From JAVVEW01 sp032251045 (lineage in GTDB: Bacteria > Pseudomonadota > Gammaproteobacteria > Methylococcales > Methylomonadaceae): a stretch of DNA of 20,855 bases. The translations under genes were made by a program, and so were the position numbers. The stretch covers positions 1-20,855 of the forward strand of contig JAVVEW010000041.1 in the NCBI GenBank assembly GCA_032251045.1, written 5' to 3'. Below the pieces are notes generated by a model. It did no database searches. It was not told the origin of the DNA and saw only the letters and a program-made list of their open reading frames with translations. Below are positions 16,364 to 20,855 of the stretch, one piece after another. How positions within the stretch are numbered: the stretch's first letter is position 1; each line of letters begins with the position of its first letter.

Positions 16364-16624
16364 TCAAAGCGCCATTAACACCCAGGGCGAGGCGCTTAAA
16401 TCCTGATAGATGGCATCGAGTTGCTGTTGGCTGCGCGCCGTGATGGTGACGGTGATCGATATATATTTACCGCCTCGGCTGTGTTTACTGGAAACCGCGC
16501 CTTCCGTTAAGTCATCAACATGACGGCGGATGATTTCAACCACATGCAGATCCAGTTCGGCGTCATTCTGGCCGACGGCCTTGATCGGGAATTGACAGGG
16601 AAATTGCAGTGCGGATTCGCTCAT
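16364..16624 (-). CDS. ybeD: YbeD/DUF493 (UPF0250) family protein
   Basis: A small protein of 86 residues, matching E. coli YbeD (87). It begins MSESALQFPCQFPIKAVG and ends with an ACT-like alpha/beta fold including KYISITVTITA, QQQLDAIYQDL and a final VLMAL. Function is not established; it persistently sits beside lipB and dacA. The start chosen is ATG 16624, which overlaps the transaminase stop as ATGA, rather than the longer open frame from 16672, whose extra 16 residues have no family counterpart. Confidence 0.9.
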   Translation of the reverse strand: MSESALQFPCQFPIKAVGQNDAELDLHVVEIIRRHVDDLTEGAVSSKHSRGGKYISITVTITARSQQQLDAIYQDLSASPWVLMAL

Positions 16625-17457
16625 GATGCGTGTTGCTTGTAGGCTTGGAATAAGGTGTGCATCCGTTGCCACAGTGGGCCGGGGCGGCCTTCGCCAACGG
16701 TGACGCCATCGAGCGTGACAATGGGCAAAATCTCGCGCGTGGAACTGGTTACCCAGATTTCTTCGGCGGCGCGTAGTTGTGGTTCCGGGATTTTGGCTTC
16801 GTGATAAGAGAGGTGCTCGCGTTCGGCGATTTCCAGAATCAGGTCTCGGGTAATGCCGGGCAGGATGTCCGCGCTTTTAGGCGGTGTGATCAGAGCGCCC
16901 TGGTCAACAATAAACACATTGCTGGCCGCGCCTTCGGTGACCGTGCCGTTTTTCAGCAACAAGGCTTCGGCGCAGCCGGCGTCAATGGCTTGCTGGCGCA
17001 ATAGAATATTGGCCAGCAGGGTGATGGCTTTGATGTGGCATAGCCCCCAGCGGGTGTCCGGCAGGGTGATGGCGCCGACACCATGATCCTTATCGGCATA
17101 AGGCGTAATCGGCGAGGCCATGGCAAATACCGTGGGTTGAACCTGCGCTGGAAAGGCGTGATCGCGCTTTGCCGCCACGCCACGGGTGATTTGCAGGTAA
17201 ATGGATTGATCGTGGCCTGCGCTGAGCAACGGCTCCAGCAGCTGGCGCCATTGCTCATGGCTGTGAGGGTTGGCCAGACGAATGCCATTCAGGCTTTGTT
17301 GCAGTCTGTGCAAATGTTCGGTTAGGCGGAACAGGCGGCCTTGGTAGGCGGGAATGACTTCATACACGCCGTCACCGAACAGAAAACCGCGATCGAGTAC
17401 CGGGATTTTGGCGTCATGCAGCGGCAGGTAGTCGCCGTTTAGATAAACTTGGCTCAT
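16621..17457 (-). CDS. dat: D-amino-acid transaminase, class IV PLP aminotransferase (probable D-alanine aminotransferase)
   Basis: A fold-type IV PLP enzyme of 278 residues. MSQVYLNGDYLPLHDAKIPV and LDRGFLFGDGVYEVIPAY are typical of D-amino-acid transaminases. The PLP lysine is K143 in CHIKAITLLANILLRQQA, and the family pattern EALLLKNGTVTEGAASNVF follows. A VTSSTREILPI segment completes the cofactor site. The frame is open to 17526 (a TTG inside dacA), but the conserved protein starts at ATG 17457, 10 nt after dacA. Its place directly behind a D-Ala-D-Ala carboxypeptidase gene suggests that it handles D-alanine. Branched-chain aminotransferase or aminodeoxychorismate lyase are less likely alternatives. 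Confidence 0.85.
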   Translation of the reverse strand: MSQVYLNGDYLPLHDAKIPVLDRGFLFGDGVYEVIPAYQGRLFRLTEHLHRLQQSLNGIRLANPHSHEQWRQLLEPLLSAGHDQSIYLQITRGVAAKRDHAFPAQVQPTVFAMASPITPYADKDHGVGAITLPDTRWGLCHIKAITLLANILLRQQAIDAGCAEALLLKNGTVTEGAASNVFIVDQGALITPPKSADILPGITRDLILEIAEREHLSYHEAKIPEPQLRAAEEIWVTSSTREILPIVTLDGVTVGEGRPGPLWQRMHTLFQAYKQHAS

Positions 17458-17467
17458 GGTATGGGCG

Positions 17468-18625
17468 TTATTGAATGTAAAGTAGGGCGCTGTCCAGCAA
17501 CTGACGGAACCAGTTGCCTTTGGCAACGTCCGTTAATGCGACCAGATTCTGCGTTAACAAAGGCTCGCCCGCCAAGGTTACCTGAACCTGACCGACAGTC
17601 GCGCCCTTGGCGATGGGGGCGCTGACCAGCGGTTCCAGGGTCATTTCGGCTTTTAAGTCTTGATAATGACGGCGCGGGATGGTTACGAACAAATCTTCGG
17701 CCAGACCGACGGCAAGTTGGGTTTGTGCGCCTTTCCAGATGCGGGTTTCGCTCAGTGTCGCGCCAGCCTCGTACAGTTTGTGTGTTTCGTAAAAACGATA
17801 CCCATAATTAAGCAGGTTTTGATTTTCCCGCGCCCGGACGGCATCGCTATCTGCGCCCATGACCACCGAAATCAGCCGCATGCCATCACGCAGCGCTGAG
17901 GTCACCAGGCAAAAGCCAGCGGCTTCGGTGTGGCCGGTTTTGACGCCGTCAACCGTGGCATCACGCCATAGCAAGCGGTTGCGATTGCGCTGGGTAATGC
18001 CGTTGTAAGTGAAGGTTTTTTCCGCAAACCAGGGATAGTATTCGGGAAAATCACGAATCAAGGCGCGGGTTAACAGCGACAGGTCATGCGCGGTGGTGTA
18101 ATGTTCCGGGTCTGGTAGCCCCATGCTGTTGCGGTATTGGGTGTCGTTAAGCCCTAAGCGCTTCGCTTCCTGGTTCATCATTTGTGCGAAAGTGGTTTCA
18201 TCACCGGCGATATGCTCGGCCAGTGCAACACTGGCGTCATTGCCCGATTGAATAATCACGCCTTTGAGCAAGTCCTCGACCCGCACCTGGGTGTTGACTT
18301 CGACAAACATTCTCGAACCCGGCGTGCGCCAGGCATTGTGGCTGATGGTCACTTTTTCATCGAGATTGAGATGGCCTTTTTTGATTTCCTGAAAAATCAC
18401 ATAAACCGCCATGATCTTGGTCAGGCTGGCCGGCGGCAGGCGCTGGTGGGCGCTGTTTTCAGCCAGCACCTTGCCACTGTCGGCATCGATAAGCACATGA
18501 CTTTTTGCGGCAATGCTGGGTGAGGCTGGAATCAGCAGGGAATCTGCCGCCCAGGTGGCGGGGCTGTACACGGCGCTCAGTAATCCGAAAAGTAGATAAA
18601 ACAGGCGCAAGTTCAGAGAGTGCAT
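17468..18625 (-). CDS. dacA: D-alanyl-D-alanine carboxypeptidase (PBP5/6 type)
   Basis: A penicillin-binding protein of 385 residues that removes the terminal D-alanine from peptidoglycan stem peptides. A signal peptide ends at about 26 (TWA/AD). The catalytic motifs are S67-L-T-K70 (PPASLTKIM), S127-G-N129 (QSGNDAS) and K229-T-G231 (DGVKTGHTEAAG). HEIxH-type metal motifs are absent, so this is the serine class. The beta-rich C-terminal domain and a final amphipathic helix (GNWFRQLLDSALLYI) fit membrane-surface anchoring as in DacA and DacC. It heads the five-gene group with the transaminase, ybeD, lipB and lipA. Whether it is dacA or dacC cannot be decided from this window. Confidence 0.95.
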   Translation of the reverse strand: MHSLNLRLFYLLFGLLSAVYSPATWAADSLLIPASPSIAAKSHVLIDADSGKVLAENSAHQRLPPASLTKIMAVYVIFQEIKKGHLNLDEKVTISHNAWRTPGSRMFVEVNTQVRVEDLLKGVIIQSGNDASVALAEHIAGDETTFAQMMNQEAKRLGLNDTQYRNSMGLPDPEHYTTAHDLSLLTRALIRDFPEYYPWFAEKTFTYNGITQRNRNRLLWRDATVDGVKTGHTEAAGFCLVTSALRDGMRLISVVMGADSDAVRARENQNLLNYGYRFYETHKLYEAGATLSETRIWKGAQTQLAVGLAEDLFVTIPRRHYQDLKAEMTLEPLVSAPIAKGATVGQVQVTLAGEPLLTQNLVALTDVAKGNWFRQLLDSALLYIQ

Positions 18626-18664
18626 GAGTTCAGGGCAATTCAGCGGTTAGTTTTAAGAAACGTT

Positions 18665-18694
18665 AGGATACTCGCAATAGTGGCAGTCTATCAA
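18665..18694 (-). promoter_or_regulatory. Candidate sigma70 promoter for the dacA-dat-ybeD-lipB-lipA operon
   Basis: On the minus strand TTGATA (18694-18689, 5 of 6) and TATCCT (18670-18665, 4 of 6) are 18 bp apart. A start near 18658 gives a leader of about 33 nt to the dacA ATG at 18625. A weaker overlapping pair, TTGCGA and TAAAAC with a 16-bp spacer, lies slightly nearer the gene. Confidence 0.4.
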
Positions 18695-18800
18695 TGACCG
18701 GCAAACGGGAAGGGCGAGCTTTGCCTGAAGCCGTAGCGTCCGCCGGAGGGTTTGGCTGGGTTTGCGTCGGCACTAGAGCGTGCAGGGGCGTCTGATTCGC

Positions 18801-19424
18801 TCAGGTTTTACCTTTGGCAAAACGCGGCAGCGGCGGGGCATTTTTTTGCAGCAGCGTGTATTCCAGTCCGGCCACGGTGTTGCCGTGCTCATAACGACGC
18901 CAGACAATGCGGGCCTCGCCCACCAGCTCTAATTGGCTGAAATCAAATTGCACGATGCTCTCGGCTTCGAGCGGCACCTCGCCGGGTAGCTGAATCATCA
19001 TGCCGTCCACTGAAACGTTGATGGTGGTGAAGGTCATGATCTGGTCATCAATTTCGATCAACCCGGAAGCCTCCATGCGTTTACGGTAGTTGTGGCGAAG
19101 ATACAGTGCATTGTCGACATCGTACTCAATATCGCGAAATTCCAGCGCCAGGTAGATACGGTCATTGACCAGGTCGGCGCGTACCACTTTTGCCTCGCCC
19201 GCCAGGCGTAGCTGGCTGAGATAAATGTCTACGCTGGTGTTTTGCTGGATGATGTTAAACAGGCTGGTGATGTCGAGAATGCTGTCATCGGCTTCCAGTT
19301 CCCCCAGCAAACCGGTAATCGACAGATTGTTCAGGATGAGTAGGTATTCGTGACCATTCAGATAAATAAAACCTTCAGTGGTCAGTTTCTTGCGGTAAGG
19401 GCGGTTGTGGAAGGTCATGGTCAT
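18801..19424 (-). CDS. PilZ-domain protein with two PilZ-like modules
   Basis: A soluble 207-residue protein without signal peptide, likely a cyclic-di-GMP receptor. The second module (about 108-195) is canonical: R110-x3-R114 (RHNYR), then NVSVDG (136-141), matching the PilZ pattern RxxxR...(D/N)xSxxG. The first module (about 6-100) has NNLSITG (32-38), but its arginine motif is altered (NRPYRKK, R8-x3-K12), so it may be degenerate. The open frame extends to TTG 19448; ATG 19424 or ATG 19418 are better starts, with no clear ribosome binding site separating them. The target pathway is unknown. Neighbours dacA and comM do not indicate it. Confidence 0.82.
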   Translation of the reverse strand: MTMTFHNRPYRKKLTTEGFIYLNGHEYLLILNNLSITGLLGELEADDSILDITSLFNIIQQNTSVDIYLSQLRLAGEAKVVRADLVNDRIYLALEFRDIEYDVDNALYLRHNYRKRMEASGLIEIDDQIMTFTTINVSVDGMMIQLPGEVPLEAESIVQFDFSQLELVGEARIVWRRYEHGNTVAGLEYTLLQKNAPPLPRFAKGKT

Positions 19425-19562
19425 AATCCGAAGGTGATTTCCAAGCAAAGGTTGTGCGCGTGTTTAAGCAGAAGGCTTGGTCGGGTGTTCGTGGGGGACA
19501 GTGAGACCGTATTGTCTGCGATATGGGTATATTCAAGCAGAGTTTGCCGATTTGTCCATGTG

Positions 19563-20855
19563 TCATGAGGCGCGATCCAGGCGGCGCAGGTTAATGGCTT
19601 CACCCAAGTGTCGGGGCGCAAGGTCGGCCGCGCCGGCCAGGTCGGCAACGGTGCGGGCCACTTTCAGAATGCGGTGGAAGGCGCGGTGTGAAAGCGATAG
19701 GCGGGTCATGGCTTGCTGTAACAGTTGTTCGCCCGCAGCATCCAGTCGGCAGAATCGATCGATTTCTTTTACGGTCAGCCAGGCGTTAGCCTTGCCTTGC
19801 CGGGTCAGGGCAAGCTGCCGGGCGGCGCTGACCCGGGTGCGTATCACCGCGCTCGGTTCAGAGGGTGGGGCAGCCTGTATCAGTTCAGACAGTTCCACCC
19901 GGGGTACCAGCAGGTGCAGGTCAATGCGATCCAATAATGGCCCGGAAATGCGGTTGCGGTAACGCATGACTTGTTCAGATGAGCAATGGCAGCGTCCGGA
20001 TGGATCGCCTAGGTAGCCGCAAGGGCAGGGGTTCATGGCGGCGATCAACTGAAATTGCGCAGGAAATTCAGCCTGCCGGGCCGCTCGTGAAATGGTGATT
20101 TGTCCTGTTTCCAGAGGTTCGCGCAACACTTCCAGCACTTTTCGGTCAAACTCCGGCAGTTCATCCAGAAACAAAGCGCCATGATGGGCCAAGGAGATTT
20201 CTCCTGGCCTGGGATTGCTGCCACCGCCTACCAGTGCGGCCGCCGAGGCGGTGTGATGGGGAGCGCGGAATGGGGGTTTACGCCACTGTTCGACATTAAA
20301 ACCTCGATCGCTGATCGAGGCGATGGCGGCGCTTTCCAGGGCCTGGTTTTCAGTGAGTGGCGGCAGAATGGAAGGCAGGCGGGCGGCGAGCATGGATTTA
20401 CCGGTGCCGGGCGGGCCGAGCATGAGTAAGTTGTGTTGCCCGGCGGCGGCGATTTCCAGCGCCCGCTTGGTTTGAAACTGGCCTTTGACATCGGCAAAGT
20501 CGGGCCACTCGCGGGTTTTGGTGGGCGTCGGGTGGCTGGGCGTGGGTAACGCGGCCTGACCGTTAAGATAGGCGCATACCTCAAGCAGATGCTGCGCGGC
20601 GCATAGCTCGGCGGATTCGATCAATGCGGCTTCGGCGTGGTTGGCGTAAGGCAGCAGCAAGCGCCGGCCCTGGTCGCGGCAGGCCAGTACCACCGGCAGC
20701 ACGCCATTGATAGGGCGGATTTCACCGCTTAAGGATAATTCGCCCACGCATTCATGTTCCGCCAGGGCGTTTTTGGGTATTTGCCCTGAGGCGGCGAGAA
20801 TGCCCAGGGCAATGGCCAGGTCATAGCGTCCGCCTTCCTTGGGCAGGTCAGCCGG
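19563..20855 (-). CDS. comM: ComM / YifB family Mg-chelatase-like AAA ATPase, 5' end outside the window
   Basis: A helicase that helps branch migration during integration of transforming DNA. About 430 C-terminal residues are visible; the frame remains open to the window edge, where PADLPKEGGRYDLAIALG shows the S5/Lon-like N-terminal domain. Roughly 70 residues are missing by comparison with a family length near 500. Walker A is LGPPGTGKSM, Walker B GALFLDELPEF. MNPCPCGYLGDPSGRCHC is the family cysteine cluster, and RISGPLLDRIDLHL and LSLSHRAFHRILKVARTVADL are C-terminal hallmarks. Together with dprA it suggests that the organism may be naturally transformable. The 3' end lies 138 nt before the PilZ start. 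Confidence 0.96.
   Translation of the reverse strand, partial: PADLPKEGGRYDLAIALGILAASGQIPKNALAEHECVGELSLSGEIRPINGVLPVVLACRDQGRRLLLPYANHAEAALIESAELCAAQHLLEVCAYLNGQAALPTPSHPTPTKTREWPDFADVKGQFQTKRALEIAAAGQHNLLMLGPPGTGKSMLAARLPSILPPLTENQALESAAIASISDRGFNVEQWRKPPFRAPHHTASAAALVGGGSNPRPGEISLAHHGALFLDELPEFDRKVLEVLREPLETGQITISRAARQAEFPAQFQLIAAMNPCPCGYLGDPSGRCHCSSEQVMRYRNRISGPLLDRIDLHLLVPRVELSELIQAAPPSEPSAVIRTRVSAARQLALTRQGKANAWLTVKEIDRFCRLDAAGEQLLQQAMTRLSLSHRAFHRILKVARTVADLAGAADLAPRHLGEAINLRRLDRAS

Noticed and set aside
17458..17526. TTG start giving a 301-residue transaminase
   Set aside because: The extra 23 residues are encoded within the dacA 3' end in another frame and have no counterpart in class IV aminotransferases; ATG 17457 gives the family N-terminus.
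1..20855. CRISPR array, tRNA or rRNA gene
   Set aside because: No regularly spaced short repeats and no cloverleaf-like or rRNA-like segments were seen on either strand; a tRNAscan or Rfam run would settle it.

Overview
The window reads as chromosomal DNA of a gammaproteobacterium. RapA, TsaP-DprA-Smg-TopA, the block DacA - D-amino-acid transaminase - YbeD - LipB - LipA, YidE and ComM all resemble their gammaproteobacterial versions, and several neighbourhoods (tsaP next to dprA, ybeD next to lipB-lipA) are typical of that class. An Rpn/DUF4351 nuclease gene and multi-repeat surface proteins occur in aquatic and methanotroph-like lineages, but the sequence does not fix the genus. I see no tRNA, rRNA, CRISPR array or intact insertion sequence.

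Layout. Positions 1-617 hold no intact gene, only decayed 3' ends of two minus-strand genes. Genes from 618 to 9743 are all on the plus strand: rapA (RNA polymerase recycling); a compact probable operon of tsaP (LysM protein), dprA (ssDNA/RecA loader), smg and topA (topoisomerase I); and an Rpn-family nuclease gene whose natural start is separated from its body by an in-frame TGA. Genes from about 10007 to the right edge are all on the minus strand. In map order they are a YidE-type transporter; a secreted protein with five cadherin/VCBS-like repeats; the cell-wall and lipoate cluster (lipA, lipB, ybeD, D-amino-acid transaminase, dacA, transcribed in the reverse of that order); a PilZ-domain protein; and comM, cut by the window edge. 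The two blocks converge near 9.75-10.0 kb, where the rpn gene and a gene remnant lie.

The most notable non-gene structure is a directly repeated sequence of about 140 bp, at 390-536 and 9815-9951. It bounds the whole plus-strand block. Each copy is the C-terminal end of the same unrecognised minus-strand gene, and copy 1 carries a 10-bp frameshifting insertion. A third remnant at 136-357 ends in a related motif, which suggests a multi-copy gene family scattered in this genome.

Other points: a perfect 12+1+12 palindrome with T7/A7 tracts lies inside dprA exactly between its two domains; a perfect 14-bp-stem hairpin lies just after the repeat-protein gene; the PilZ protein carries two PilZ-like modules with only the second fully canonical. 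Functionally the window combines DNA topology and transformation (topA, dprA, comM), envelope functions (tsaP, dacA, D-amino-acid transaminase) and lipoylation (lipB, lipA). I did not find a clear undescribed defence or biosynthetic system. The strongest leads are the unrecognised repeat family and the interrupted rpn gene.
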